DNA of 64,000 nt, from positions 186,001 through 250,000 of the forward strand of contig MU270086.1 of NCBI GenBank assembly GCA_021432635.1, read 5' to 3'. Each line of letters begins with the position of its first letter. Within the stretch, counting starts at the first letter, position 1. The translations under genes were made by a program, and so were the position numbers. Shown here piece after piece: positions 33,053 through 43,448 of the stretch. The notes below the pieces were generated by a model, which was not told the DNA's origin, made no database searches, and saw only the letters and a program-made list of their open reading frames with translations. Source of the stretch: Thozetella sp. PMI_491 (taxonomy: Eukaryota; Ascomycota; Sordariomycetes; Chaetosphaeriales; Chaetosphaeriaceae).

Positions 33053-34582
33053 CGCGATGCACAGCAATCGGGTGCGATGGGCGAAGGACCGAGGCGCACG
33101 AAGACGATGCACGGGTTAGCAGAGGTACGTTCTGTGTATCTCCACCTAATGTGGTATGGAGCGACACAATCAATTTTTTTCTGCTGGAAGCGAAAACTCC
33201 GCAAAGCCCCCCGCCCAAGACGTCAAGGTCCGGTCCGATCCGGCAGCTCAGTAAGTGTTGTGGCGCATCTTGCTCGGCTTGCCTTATTGGTCTTCGTGAT
33301 GTGATGGCGTAATGGACTAAGGTAAAGAAGCTAGGTAGCGAGGCAAGCTAAGGCACCTAACTATAGTCGCCATGACCACTCACCCCTTGCATCCACACGC
33401 CCGCTACTCGCGCATGCCCAAGCATCTTGAACATAGCAATCTCGGCGTCGATGGCGAGAGGTGGTAACGGTCATAACCTCGGTACGCTGCTGCTGTGAAT
33501 TTCTTCATGCTTTGCGACATGGAAAGCTTGTAATATATGTTGAAACCCCGTAACTTAGGCTCCACACAAGCTTTGTAGCCCATGTAGGCCCAAGGATTCT
33601 ACTCTAGAACGTTCCTTTGGGCAAAGCTAGTAGATTGTTGCATCAGCTTGTTGTCACAAGTTTACTTAGACGCCTTGAGGACTGTGCGAACCACACGACA
33701 CAAATAACCCTCATTGATGCAAGCGCTAACAGATCTGCAAGCATTGAGCGAACCAGAGCTTGTGAAATCTAATGAGTGTGTGGCAGCCAAATCGATGTCC
33801 AAGTGAGAGGCCGTAATGATGATAGCTCTAGCAAGGTGAACTCCAACGTACCGTGGACTCGACCATTCCAAAGCCGAATAACGCGGCCGGGGAAACTTGA
33901 TGTTTCTGAGCTTCGCTGTGAAAGACCAATTCAAAATCACTCCAGTCTCTATGGTGTTTGGCCTTTCCTCACTAAGGAGCTGCTCCGGCTTTTACATCGC
34001 AAGTTGCCAGGAAACCTCTCCGTCCTCCGCATCTTCTCGGGATACAGGACCTAGATCAAATCAGCTTTCCTCATCCAATTTACAACCTAGCGAGACAATA
34101 ATTAGTAGTTTATTTGAGACCATCACGATTCCAGTCGAGTTAGCAGAACTCAAACCTCAGTCACAGACTCGCTCTTCGCCTCATCAACAGGCAATTACAA
34201 CCTCTACCAAAACGTTTTTCTCCACTTAGCTCTTCTGAGAGCTCCTCATCTGCTCCTGGGGATGGAGTTCATCTTTGAGTAGCTACGTCTTGAATTTCGT
34301 ATCTGACTTCGGCTCAACTCGTAACTGCCTCCTCACTTTGGTACTGCTTCCGGTCTCTATATACCTACTTCTTCCTCCTCCTCCTCCTCCTCTCTTATGT
34401 TCCTAGTCTTGTGTCTCCAATTGCAATTGCCACAAGTGCTAAACCCAATGCTCGACTCGATGGAAGGCTAACACGGCCTTGATGTCAGATTAGATCTAGG
34501 CTTATCACTTCAGTCGCTTCAAATACGCGCGGCCCGCACGCTCACGAAGTGGCTGTACTGGACAAAGCACACACGATTCGTC
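33053..34582. other. Intergenic with a CTC microsatellite
   Basis: This 1.5-kb stretch includes the permease promoter at the left. A pyrimidine-rich (CTC)n run lies near 34.38 kb. The frames at 33.66-34.23 kb are short and unrecognised. Confidence 0.45.
34374..34392. repeat. Microsatellite (CTC)n
   Basis: About six perfect trinucleotide units lie in a pyrimidine-rich non-coding stretch, about 190 bp before the next gene. Confidence 0.85.
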
Positions 34583-35485
34583 ATGGCCGAGGTTCCAACT
34601 TTCAAAACCGAGGTAGTAGGATGGAGCGAAGACGATGAACGCATTGCAAACAACCTCAGGATGGAGGTCTGGCTCGTCACCAGCAAGGTTGGAGACATGT
34701 CGGCGCGGATCTGGTTCAAGCAAGGCAGCTTGGCATTCCAGGAGCTCTGCCAGCACTATTCCGTAGCTCCCAACGACATCGACACGGTGCACGTGAACAC
34801 TGGATTTGTCAAGGGAAAACTCTTACGGGAAAATGCTATAGGAATCGCAACCTCTGGCGGGCAGAACCGGCCGCCTTTTCTCTGGCTGGTCACTTGCCAG
34901 GACACTCCTCATGGCGGATTGCGAGCTGGAAGAGACCTGTCCCCGACGACCACGCCCTTTTTCTTCCAGCTCTTCTTCCAAAAGCACGTCAGTTGCTCCG
35001 TCACACAAGTTCGCCAGGAAAGCGCTTTCATCCACCTCACGAACAATCACTACGACGCCATAGCTTCCTGCGCCCACCTCGAGACTGAGGGACGAGTAGG
35101 TATCAGCATCTTACGCATAGACACGACTAACGGCGGCTGGAACTTTGCCGTCCAGCGCATGTGGGACGCACGCGTGACTTGCGTGGAGCTTGGGCTGCGC
35201 GGTAGATGCTGCAAGCCGGGAAGTTATCTCGTGGAGCACTCGATCCCGGACAAGGCCGTTGTGGAAACCACCAAGTGGGAAAGCCTGAGGATGCTACCAC
35301 TGTACAGACAGCTCCTGAATACTAAGGCGGTCAAGAAGAAACACACCAAGAAAATGGCGGCAGCTCGCGCGGCAGCTTGTGCAGCCCGGGGCAAACCGGG
35401 TCCGCGGAAGACTTTCAAGCGTTGCAAAGGCTTCACGCCAATCCAACCACACAACCAGGAGCAAGGACAGGCGGGCCAGGTCTGA
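34583..35485 (+). CDS. Hypothetical protein with basic Lys/Ala-rich tail
   Basis: A 300-aa open frame starts at ATG. No family is recognised. Residues 1-230 look globular, with aromatic and hydrophobic blocks such as VGWSEDDERIANNLRMEVW and ISILRIDTTNGGWNFAVQRM. The last 55 residues are strongly basic and Ala-rich (VKKKHTKKMAAARAAACAAR), like a nucleic-acid-binding or nuclear-localising tail. There is no signal peptide. The reading frame is open and well structured. A middle stretch near residues 85-140 is less protein-like and could hide an unspliced intron. It may be a real lineage-specific gene or a recently decayed one; I cannot tell. Confidence 0.5.
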   Translation: MAEVPTFKTEVVGWSEDDERIANNLRMEVWLVTSKVGDMSARIWFKQGSLAFQELCQHYSVAPNDIDTVHVNTGFVKGKLLRENAIGIATSGGQNRPPFLWLVTCQDTPHGGLRAGRDLSPTTTPFFFQLFFQKHVSCSVTQVRQESAFIHLTNNHYDAIASCAHLETEGRVGISILRIDTTNGGWNFAVQRMWDARVTCVELGLRGRCCKPGSYLVEHSIPDKAVVETTKWESLRMLPLYRQLLNTKAVKKKHTKKMAAARAAACAARGKPGPRKTFKRCKGFTPIQPHNQEQGQAGQV

Positions 35486-36627
35486 CCGTATCCTTAGCTC
35501 TCGTCTCGCGAAGAGAACCGACAGTCGTATCACTAGAGCAAACGTGCAGATCGCAAGTGCGTATCAGAGAGCGTTCATCCTCCCCTCGTCTCGTTCGCTC
35601 TTCCGCTCGTATTTCCCCTCGAAAATGGACAGGCGCTAGTCACGCATGTAGCCGCAGGGGCGAGGGAGATCCGTGTTTATTTCCTTAACATCTCTTGACG
35701 GCGCCAACCCCTTCCCTGTTGCAGATGCACCACCCCCGAGTTGAAGAGCAGCGTATCTAGCTTAGATGGTACGGAGCTACCTAATGCAAAGCCATTCGTC
35801 CAATTACCTACCAGAGCTCTTTAGTGAAGTAGACTTTATGTTGTAGGCTGGGGTTCACAGGTACGGCCTCTTCTGGCTTCCGGCTTTGCTCTGACTATGC
35901 ACCCTGCAAACGAAGACCGGTGTGACACCGAGTATAGTCACTAGAACCAAACGCCACCGGGTTCCGGCCAATCGCATCACATAATAGAGCCTACTTCAGC
36001 TCGCAAAGTGTAGGCACAGAGCGTAGGCTGCCCTTCCTCAGTCATAGGGGCCTGGAGGTCTTGCAGGAGACTGTGGTGGGAGACTGCAGCGCACATGGCA
36101 ATTAATAGGCATGCTAGGACAGCCAAGCTACAGCCAAGCTACAGCGAAGCACCGGGGTGGTTCGGAAACCTGCCAGTTCCAAGACGGTCGGTGTGCATCC
36201 TGCCGTCTCTCGAGACACAGAGCCTTGGCTAGGCATTTCGCTGGCATCTAGGGATGCATTTAGGGATGCCTTTAGCCTCGCCGTTTGTCAGCGGCCCACG
36301 CTTTCCCTTCCCGACTGGGATCAAGCACGCAGCTCCAGGCAGCCCGCCGCCAGCTCCCCGCATTGCCTTCTGCGCAGCCGGATACCCATTGGCAATCGAT
36401 GCGGCGGCGTGTCTGCCCCACGAAGAGACGAACACAATTGGGTCGTGGCTGCCTCCCCCCGCCATTCCCTCTCGCCCACGTTCCTTTTCTTCCCTTCCGC
36501 AGACGCAACACCGCAGGCGGCCTCGACGCAGCCTCCGCCATTGCCTTTGGTAACCATGCCGGCCCAGTCGGTTACCACCTGCGTCTAGATTTGGGCGCTC
36601 GCCAGGTCGCCCCGACGCTACCGGATC
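35486..36627. other. Intergenic
   Basis: It includes an 11-bp tandem repeat near 36.12 kb and the 2EXR promoter. Several overlapping GC-rich frames at 36.16-36.6 kb are judged spurious because they start without ATG or overlap each other on both strands. Confidence 0.45.
36119..36150. repeat. Tandem repeat of ACAGCCAAGCT (about 3 units)
   Basis: Two perfect 11-bp units and one imperfect partial unit lie in direct succession in non-coding DNA. Confidence 0.75.
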
Positions 36628-37500
36628 ATGGACGCGCTCGACGTCTGCGATGCGCTGATGGGCCGGCCCCGCCGTGCGCCCCCCGGGAGGCCGGTCGGTG
36701 CACACGGCGCTTTCACCTTGTTCCGCCGGCTACCCCCCGAGCTCCGCGCGGCTATTTGGCGGCTCGCCTTCGAGCCCCGCATCCTGCGCATCAACGTGCA
36801 CGCGCGCGACGGCACCGCAGAGCAGGACGCCACGCACCGCGACGTCGTCCCCGTCGTCGCCGCCACACCCGGGCTAGCCCGCGCTACACAAACGCGCCGG
36901 GACCTGCTCCGGACGTGCCTCGAGTCCCGCGCCGAGATGCTCCGCTTCATGCCGGACGCCCTCCCTCTCGCGTACGTCAAGGAGCGTAGGGTCATCCGCC
37001 TGCCGTACCACCGCCGCCTGGATCTCATATGCTACCAGCACGTCTCGCACCTCGTCATGCGCGGGGCCTCTGTCGACCCCGCCGGGCCCCCGATGAGCTT
37101 CCCCGTCGAATCCATCGCCTTCGACGAAGACTTTGTCGAGGCGCACTTCGGCGCGGGGGCGCGGGCTGGCCCAAACTACACGAGCATCGGGCCGTTCCTC
37201 GAGATGATGCCCACGGTTAAGCGGATCTACGTCGTCAATGCCTCCCAAGAGACTGCGCGTGGCGCCTATCCGTTCCGCATCATGACAACAAAGGGCGGTA
37301 ACTGGATCACCCTCAACCAGGAGCCCCGGATCAACCACCATGTCTGGAGCCATCGACACTTTTACTCCATCGTCGACACGGGCCAGGAATTCTGCCACGC
37401 CATTCGCGAGCACGACTGGCGAGGCCCCCAAATGGCCCAGTTGGACATGACTGTCTTCGTCATGAGCCCTGGGAATCCCCTCTTGGAGGGGGGCCCCTAG
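36628..37500 (+). CDS. 2EXR-domain protein
   Basis: This intronless gene encodes 290 aa. The 2EXR signature lies at about residues 30-55: FTLFRRLPPELRAAIWRLAF, followed by EPRILRINV, the expected first beta strand. The middle shows family-like blocks (CLESRAEMLRFMP and SIAFDEDFVEAHFG). It has very high GC and third-position GC compared with the 2EXR gene at 7.8 kb, and is about 110 residues shorter. It has no signal peptide or membrane helix. The family is expanded in ascomycetes with no established biochemical role. The ATG chosen is the first in frame, about 30 residues before the motif. Confidence 0.82.
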   Translation: MDALDVCDALMGRPRRAPPGRPVGAHGAFTLFRRLPPELRAAIWRLAFEPRILRINVHARDGTAEQDATHRDVVPVVAATPGLARATQTRRDLLRTCLESRAEMLRFMPDALPLAYVKERRVIRLPYHRRLDLICYQHVSHLVMRGASVDPAGPPMSFPVESIAFDEDFVEAHFGAGARAGPNYTSIGPFLEMMPTVKRIYVVNASQETARGAYPFRIMTTKGGNWITLNQEPRINHHVWSHRHFYSIVDTGQEFCHAIREHDWRGPQMAQLDMTVFVMSPGNPLLEGGP

Positions 37501-38175
37501 TCAGAAACAAGGGGAAACTCTAGCTCATCCCTTCTGCCCTCCCGCTTCTTCCTCCCCTCCATAGCCGGCGTCCTAGAGCTATACACATCCTTTATCTAGC
37601 GAGCTAGAACGCTTTGAGCAGCGGGAAAGCCTGTACTGGACGACAACTCTAGCGCTGCATCTCTCGCATCTTCGGCCGTCAAAAGCGAGTGGCGCCACTG
37701 TGGCTCGCCGTTTTCGCTCCACGGCGCGGGATCGACCGTCTACCTCAGTGGCGCGCAGAGCCTCGGCCGAAGCGCATCCATCACCGGCATCCAACAGGCA
37801 CACAAGCAGACGAATGCAGGGCACACCGGGTATTCAGCAGGTATCTATTGCTAGCATGAACAGAGGCTCCTCTCTCGTCCGCGAAAGAAGCGCGAGGCTG
37901 CAGCCTGCGGGCATGAATGGCTACATTGGAACCGTTAGATGTCAGCATCGCTGCGTAGATTCTATAATAACATACTCTTCCCGCGCCCTGCGCTCGTGCA
38001 GATGAATGACAAGCGAGGCCGGGGTACAGGCGGCTACGAAGCCGCGAGACTGAGATTCAGCGGTGGTTGACGCTGACCAAGCTCAGAGACTCGTTTGGCG
38101 TCTTCTACCCGCACCTGTGCAGATGAATGCAAGCAAGGCAGGAGGACGCGCGGCTACGAAGCCGCGAGAGCGAGA
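37501..38175. other. Intergenic holding a degenerate copy of the GTP cyclohydrolase I 3' end
   Basis: This is convergent 3' flank. Its right part (37996-38116) is a diverged tandem copy of the adjacent 121 bp that contain the last codons, stop and 3' UTR of the GTP cyclohydrolase I gene. The rest shows nothing recognisable. Confidence 0.6.
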
Positions 38176-38237
38176 TCAGCGGTGGTTGACGCCGACCAGG
38201 CTCAAGAATTCGTTTCGTGTTTTCTCCCTACGCTCGA
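37996..38237 (-). repeat. Two tandem 121-bp units at the GTP cyclohydrolase I 3' end
   Basis: Unit A (37996-38116) and unit B (38117-38237) share GTGCAGATGAATG at their left edges, then GGCTACGAAGCCGCGAGA, CAGCGGTGGTTGACGC and a similar right end. Unit B holds the true gene end ([14 protein letters not shown] then stop). Unit A on the same strand still reads KTPNESLSLVSVNHR then stop, preceded by an in-frame stop codon. The divergence is perhaps 20 percent, so the duplication is not recent. Confidence 0.85.
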
Positions 38238-39129
38238 AGCAGCCGAGCACGCAGCTGGTCACAGTGGAGCTGCCCGTCTTCTGCACACCGCGCATGACCA
38301 TGCACAGATGGCTCGATTCCATTACGACGGCCACGCCCTGGGGCTGCAGGACCTCGAAGATGGCGTTGGCCACCTCCTTGGTCAGGCGCTCCTGGATCTG
38401 CAGGCGGCGGGCAAACATCTCGGCGATGCGCGGCAGCTTGGAGATGCCAATGACGGCGTTGCGAGGGATGTAGGCGATGTGCATCTTGCCCGTGAAGGGC
38501 ACCAGATGGTGCTCGCAGACCGAAAAGACGTCAATGTCCTTGACGATGACCATCTCGTTGTGACCCTCCTGGAAGATGGCCCCGTTCACGATGTCCCGCA
38601 CGTTCTGCTGGTACCCCTGCGTGAAGAACAGCATCGCCTTGGCGTACCGCTCCGGAGTAGCGAGCAGGCCCTCGCGATCCGGGTCCTCGCCGACGCATTC
38701 GAGCAGCGTCCGGACGGCACCCTTCATGCGCTCCATCCGCGCAGCCTGCTTCTCGGGTCCCTCCTCTAGCCGTTCGCGCGTGCCGAAGCTGGGCCGGCTG
38801 AGTCCGTCAAAGTCGATGACCGGGCTGTTAGTCCGGGTCGAGGAGCCGGTAGCGGTAGCCTTAGCCTTCCCCTTGGCCTTCCCCTCAGCACTGGCACCGT
38901 CGCCCTTGGCGTGCTTCTTCTGGCGCTTGGTCGAGGGCTCGTCGCGCAGATCGCGGGCGGGTTTGCTGAGGCTCAATCGCCTCTCGGCGCCGCGGTCCTG
39001 GCCGTTAGCGGGCTCCGCATCGTCCGTCTGCCTGCGCTTCTTGCTGCTCTTGGCCCGCTTGCCGTCGAGTGCCGGCGAGCTGGACGCGCTACGCGCATTG
39101 GACGTATCGGGCGCCCCGTGTTGGCCCAT
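38176..39129 (-). CDS. FOL2: GTP cyclohydrolase I
   Basis: This intronless gene encodes 317 aa. The enzyme turns GTP into dihydroneopterin triphosphate, the first step of folate and pterin synthesis, as a cytosolic homodecamer. The C-terminal 190 residues are a full domain with [37 protein letters not shown] (zinc Cys near residue 205 and its histidines), [31 protein letters not shown] and [15 protein letters not shown]. The first 115 or so residues are low-complexity, Ser/Lys/Ala-rich and basic ([22 protein letters not shown]). This extension is longer than in yeast and may be regulatory or nuclear-targeting; that is inference. The first in-frame ATG is MGQHG. A degenerate copy of the gene's 3' end lies directly downstream. 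Confidence 0.95.
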   Translation of the reverse strand: MGQHGAPDTSNARSASSSPALDGKRAKSSKKRRQTDDAEPANGQDRGAERRLSLSKPARDLRDEPSTKRQKKHAKGDGASAEGKAKGKAKATATGSSTRTNSPVIDFDGLSRPSFGTRERLEEGPEKQAARMERMKGAVRTLLECVGEDPDREGLLATPERYAKAMLFFTQGYQQNVRDIVNGAIFQEGHNEMVIVKDIDVFSVCEHHLVPFTGKMHIAYIPRNAVIGISKLPRIAEMFARRLQIQERLTKEVANAIFEVLQPQGVAVVMESSHLCMVMRGVQKTGSSTVTSCVLGCFERREKTRNEFLSLVGVNHR

Positions 39130-40305
39130 GGTGACGTTGCTGGTTTGGTGCCAGAACGCTTTCGGATGCAAGAAAGTTTTCTCTTAGTGCCTCCTGGGGG
39201 TCAGGTCCGATATGCGGGCAGGCAATGCGGCCCGATAAATTTCCGGCGGGCGGTCACGTCTCGTAAGCGAGTGCGGTGAGGGGACAGGGCGATTCGGAGG
39301 GCGAGGCCCTCTCTTTTTATGTACATGTCTACCGACGTTGGCGGGGCCTGGAAATAGAGAACTGCACGTTGACGGTAGAAGAGTTTGCGCCTCAGAAACC
39401 TAAGGATGGGATTGTACGAGGCGGCTCCCGGGCGTTGCATGCCGGCGCTGGTTGGCTGCAGTTCCTTCAGTATAGCCATCCCGCAAGGTACATTAAGTGG
39501 CCAGCTACCAACTGGCAGCGCTTCGGCTCTGAGTGACCCGCGCCTGCTGCATGACAAAGCTGATCGGATCGGCCCCAGAGACGAAGATAGCCGGGCCAGC
39601 GTGATGGATCCCTGGATGCATCAATATGGAGAAGCCGCCCCCCCGCTGAGCTCGCATTCTCGCTTCCTATTGTTCGGTGCAGAAAGTTGCTTTTCCAATT
39701 TGGATACCTGCTCGCGTGCTTATTCCCACGGCGGGGCTCGGCGAGACAATCCGAAGAGTATCTACCTCGTTGTCTCAATCAGAACTGGGACTCGCCAAAC
39801 TACTTTTCCGCGTCCTCTCATTGTTTGGAAAACTCAAAACCTCCCGGCTTGCCTTCTTTCATTCGTTTCTCTTCTTTAAGCAAATCGGCCGTAGGAAGCC
39901 GGGCGCTTCTTTGGTGAATGCGAGCCGATCCCCTACAGCACCACCCCCCGGGTGGCGAGCCAATTGACGACGACGACGGCATTGATAGTTGCTGGGCGCA
40001 TTGGGGTAAACGATAAACCGATATCGCAATCGATGCTCTATCATCGATGGGTCGCATCCCCCCTCCTCGATCGGTCGACCAACCCCTATACGATTGGGCG
40101 GGGATCCGAGCACGCCATCGGAACCTTAGATATCGACAAAGTACTCGAGTCGAGGCCGCGATTCATAAATATGGAGGCTTAAAGCATATCCGTACATTCC
40201 GGTCCTTCTTGACTCACTCTCGTCCCCGACGTTGGTCCTTGAAACTATTTCAAACGTAGTCTTTTTTGTCCAGCGCCGGTTGAGCTTCCAAAGGTGCAGC
40301 ACGCA
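39130..40305. other. Divergent promoter region
   Basis: This is shared upstream DNA of GTP cyclohydrolase I (minus) and the TauD-like dioxygenase (plus). Only short overlapping frames were seen, none with a recognisable product. Confidence 0.5.
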
Positions 40306-41578
40306 ATGGCACCCGGAGTTCTTGTCGACCATGCCGAGGCCGAGAGCCGGGCTTCCGAAAAGGGGAGGAACGATGAGGCGCCCCGTTCCATCTTCCCCGA
40401 CGGGATTCGCACTTCTGGCCAGCACGCGCCGCTCTACGACGTCCTGCGGCCGTACGCAGATTTCCCAAAGGAGATCACTGGCCCGACCGTGTGGAAGCGG
40501 GAGGACTACATCGACAAACCTGAGCGCTGGGTGCACGTTTTCACGGCCGAGGAGGTGCAGGAGCTGAGCGACACCGCAGATGCCTTCATCGCCAGTGGAA
40601 CGCCCTTGACGGGCATCTCCAAGCAGAACTTCCCGCTCAACAAGCTCGCCAAGGTGCTCGGCGTCCTCCGCGATGATCTCCTCAACGGCAAGGGCTTCAT
40701 CCTCTTCAAGGGCTTCCCCGCCGGTCAGTGGAGCCCGCAGAAGAATGCTACAGCCTACATGGGCCTGGGGACTCATCTGGGCTACTTTGTGTCTCAGAAC
40801 GGCCGGGGCCACGTGCTGGGCCACGTCAAGGACGTCGGCGACGACCCGACACAGATCCACCAGGTCCGCATCTACCGCACCACCGCCCGGCAGTTCTTCC
40901 ATGCGGACGACGGCGACTTCGTGGGCCTGCTCTGCCTGCACCGCGCCGCCGAGGGCGGCGAGAGCGACATCGTCAGCGTGCACAACGTGTGGAACACGCT
41001 GCAGCAGGAGCACCCCGACGTGGCTGAGCTGCTGACCAAGCCCATCTGGTACTTTGACCGCAAGGGCGAGGTGTCAGAGGGCCAGCAGGAGTACACGCGC
41101 CAGCCGGTGCTGTATCTCGAGAATGGCGGAAAGGGACGGTTGTACAGCAAGTGGGACCCGTACTACGTCCGCTCCCTGACGCGCTTCTCAGATCGTGGCA
41201 TCATCCCGCCACTGAGCGACGAGCAGAAGCGCGCCATGCAAATCCTCGAAGACACGTGCAACCGGCTCGCGCTGCACATGGTCCTTGAGGTTGGGGACAT
41301 CCAGTTCGTGAGCAACTGCCACCTCCTACACGCCAGGACCGCGTACAAAGGTCCGCGCCCCTTTCCCCCAACTTCCTCCTCCCGGCCCCACGGCCCACCG
41401 CTAACATGTCTTAGATTACCCCCCGCCGGCGCCGCGGCGCCATCTCCTTCGGCTCTGGCTGGCCACGCCCGAGAGCGAGGGCGGCTGGGTGCTACCGATG
41501 CCGGACAGTCATGAGAAGAAGCGCGGTGGAATCCAAGTAAATGACAACCCCCCAGTCTGCCCGCTTGACGCGGAATGA
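40306..41578 (+). CDS. TauD/TfdA-family Fe(II)/2-oxoglutarate dioxygenase
   Basis: The two-exon model is 40306-41350 and 41415-41578, giving 402 aa. The iron triad is visible: FFHADDGDF (H-x-D near residue 199) and the distal His in LLHARTAY near 342. Exon 2 supplies PRRHLLRLWLATPE, the conserved arginine that binds 2-oxoglutarate. Without splicing, that arginine block is lost although the frame stays open for the same number of codons. The intron starts GTCCGC, an atypical donor, and ends CTTAG. Family members hydroxylate taurine, sulfonates, herbicides, trimethyllysine or small metabolites; the substrate is unknown. The protein is cytosolic, with no targeting signal. Confidence 0.9.
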
Positions 41579-41808
41579 GAGCCGAGGCTGCCTCGTACTG
41601 TAGTATAACATGCAATATTGCAGCTCTGTATGTCTTGTGAGACGTGAGCATGTAGCGTTGTATCAGAGATAGTAGCCGTTCAAAGACCGCTGTTTATCCT
41701 GTACCAATGAAATGATCCGTTGCAGCTGCCATCTTTTTCAAACCATGAAGTACAGTGAAGGCTCTTTTTTCAAAGCTCTGTACGGGTTGGAGATGCACAC
41801 GTGTATTT

Positions 41809-42891
41809 CTAAATTACGGTAGACTCAAGGATAGCGAACCGGTCCCGTTCTGAATCTAGCTCTGCCAACGCGTCATATGGCAAGGTGACCATGGGCGTAG
41901 TATGCCCAATGTCGACATTAAAGAGAATGGGAAACTCGTTCGTTTGAGGCCCCTCGCATAACAGTTCCTTGATGACCCCAGCATATCTCTCCTTGTCTTC
42001 CTCCGAGTCGTACCCAATCGGCCGTCCAACCACAAGCCCCGCTGCCTGCTCGAAGACGCCGCTCGCGATCAGGTCGGCAAACGCAGCCTGCACGCGCGCC
42101 AGTGGAGGGGCAAGGACATCATTGTCGCCCGAGGCCGTCTCGAGAAATACGATTCGGTCGCGCCAGTCGGGGGAAATCCGAGGCATTCCCTGCAAACGGG
42201 CCACTACCGAAAGGCAGCCGCCAAAGAGGCGTCCTTGTGCCTTTCCGCCGCGTAGCCACTTCCACCCCGACGTCGGCGCAAGCTTCGGCGATGCTGTACT
42301 CTCGGGCTCTTTGAAGTACGGAGAATCTTCGGGCGCATAAGTGAGCGATCGAGCGACGTCGCCGATGGGCTCTCGCTTCTCGATGGCAGCGAAGAAATTC
42401 TTCACGCAGAAGGCCAGAGGTGACGTCTCGTCGTCGACGGAGTTCGCCTCGCCCAGCTCCGGAAATATGCATGGCGCGTAAAATGTGCGGAGGCCGGTGA
42501 ATGCGTTCAAAAACCAATGGAGGCCCGAAATATCAGAGTAACCAGCCACAAGTTTCGGGTGTGCCTTGATCTGCTCGTGGAGCTCTGTGTCGGCCATCAG
42601 GCGCGGCAGCAGCTCGGTGAAGGTCGTGCCTCCGATGGTGGTGATAATGAGGGAGACAGCAGGGTCGAAAAAGGCGGCCCGGATCTCGGAGAGCCGGTTC
42701 TCGATAGAGGACTGGATGCCCGTGTCCAGCGTGTAAATCGTGCGCACGCGATAGCCCCGGGCTGTCAGCAGAGCCTCCGCTCGCGCCAGGACCGCGGGCA
42801 TAAGATGGTTTAGCCGAGCCGACGGCGAGATGAGAGCAATGGTCGCGCCCTGCTCCAGGGCCTTGGCCATTAAAGGAGGTGGAGGAGCCAT
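41809..42891 (-). CDS. S66 LD-carboxypeptidase-like peptidase (MccF-related)
   Basis: This intronless gene encodes 360 aa. The S66 catalytic triad is visible: Ser119 in VAGYSDISG, Glu251 in IVFLETASG and His330 in NVDIGHTTPM. The N-terminal ATIALISPSAR and LIITTIGGTT blocks also fit the family. Bacterial members cut the L,D bond in peptidoglycan stem peptides (LdcA) or detoxify microcin C (MccF). Fungi lack peptidoglycan, so the natural substrate here is unknown. Defence against bacterial compounds, or hydrolysis of an acyl-sulfamoyl adenylate or peptide, are inferences. It has no signal peptide, so it is cytosolic. The first ATG is used. Fungal S66 genes are often considered bacterial acquisitions; the base composition here resembles its neighbours, so any transfer is not recent. 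Confidence 0.9.
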   Translation of the reverse strand: MAPPPPLMAKALEQGATIALISPSARLNHLMPAVLARAEALLTARGYRVRTIYTLDTGIQSSIENRLSEIRAAFFDPAVSLIITTIGGTTFTELLPRLMADTELHEQIKAHPKLVAGYSDISGLHWFLNAFTGLRTFYAPCIFPELGEANSVDDETSPLAFCVKNFFAAIEKREPIGDVARSLTYAPEDSPYFKEPESTASPKLAPTSGWKWLRGGKAQGRLFGGCLSVVARLQGMPRISPDWRDRIVFLETASGDNDVLAPPLARVQAAFADLIASGVFEQAAGLVVGRPIGYDSEEDKERYAGVIKELLCEGPQTNEFPILFNVDIGHTTPMVTLPYDALAELDSERDRFAILESTVI

Positions 42892-43448
42892 GTCTGGTGC
42901 GGCAGTCACACTTGGTCGGGAGCTGTTGTTTGAGGGGGAGGGGTTAGGGTACGGTCTTTCAGGGCAAAGGCCTGGATCTCTTCCGATAGAGAATAGGCAG
43001 GACCACGGTAACAAGCTAGTAAGCGTTCTCTTGAACCTGGATCTACAGCTCCGAATAACCCGATAGCCGTTGGCACAAATAAAATATGTATTTATGAATT
43101 GTAGAATTTCGAGATGGGGGTGGGGAGGAAAGAATTAATGGAAAGGCGCGCCCTTGCGACATCCCCGCCACCTATTGCTGGCAGCAGTAAATTGTAGTGA
43201 AGTGCGTGCGAGCTACCTCGGATAAAGTCTAGAAAAGGTAGGTACATATGTACGGTGGCCCGTCGTGTTCTACTTTCGTAGTGTAGTAAGGGTGCATCAT
43301 TGGGTGCTTAGAGGCAAGGATCCAGCAAGGACCCCAGCCAGGGCCCACTGCTTCTAGGCCTATTCTAGCCTCTTAGAACGACATTAATTACTAAGCCGCT
43401 ATAGACCGCTGTCCTGGTGCGCATTGCGTGACTGCCTCTACCTGGTTA
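42892..43448. other. Intergenic, same-strand genes
   Basis: This is the promoter of the S66 peptidase and the 3' flank of the tyrosinase. Nothing else was recognised. Confidence 0.5.

Noticed and set aside
36229-36705. Overlapping frames on both strands before the second 2EXR gene
   Set aside because: They are long only because the DNA is GC-rich; the starts lack ATG or the frames overlap the 2EXR coding region.
37996-38116. Alternative last exon for GTP cyclohydrolase I
   Set aside because: The unit is a decayed direct copy with a stop just upstream of its coding remnant and no clear acceptor; duplication explains it better.
38095-38769. 224-codon frame antisense to GTP cyclohydrolase I
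   Set aside because: It is a shadow frame with no motif of its own, opposite a conserved catalytic domain.
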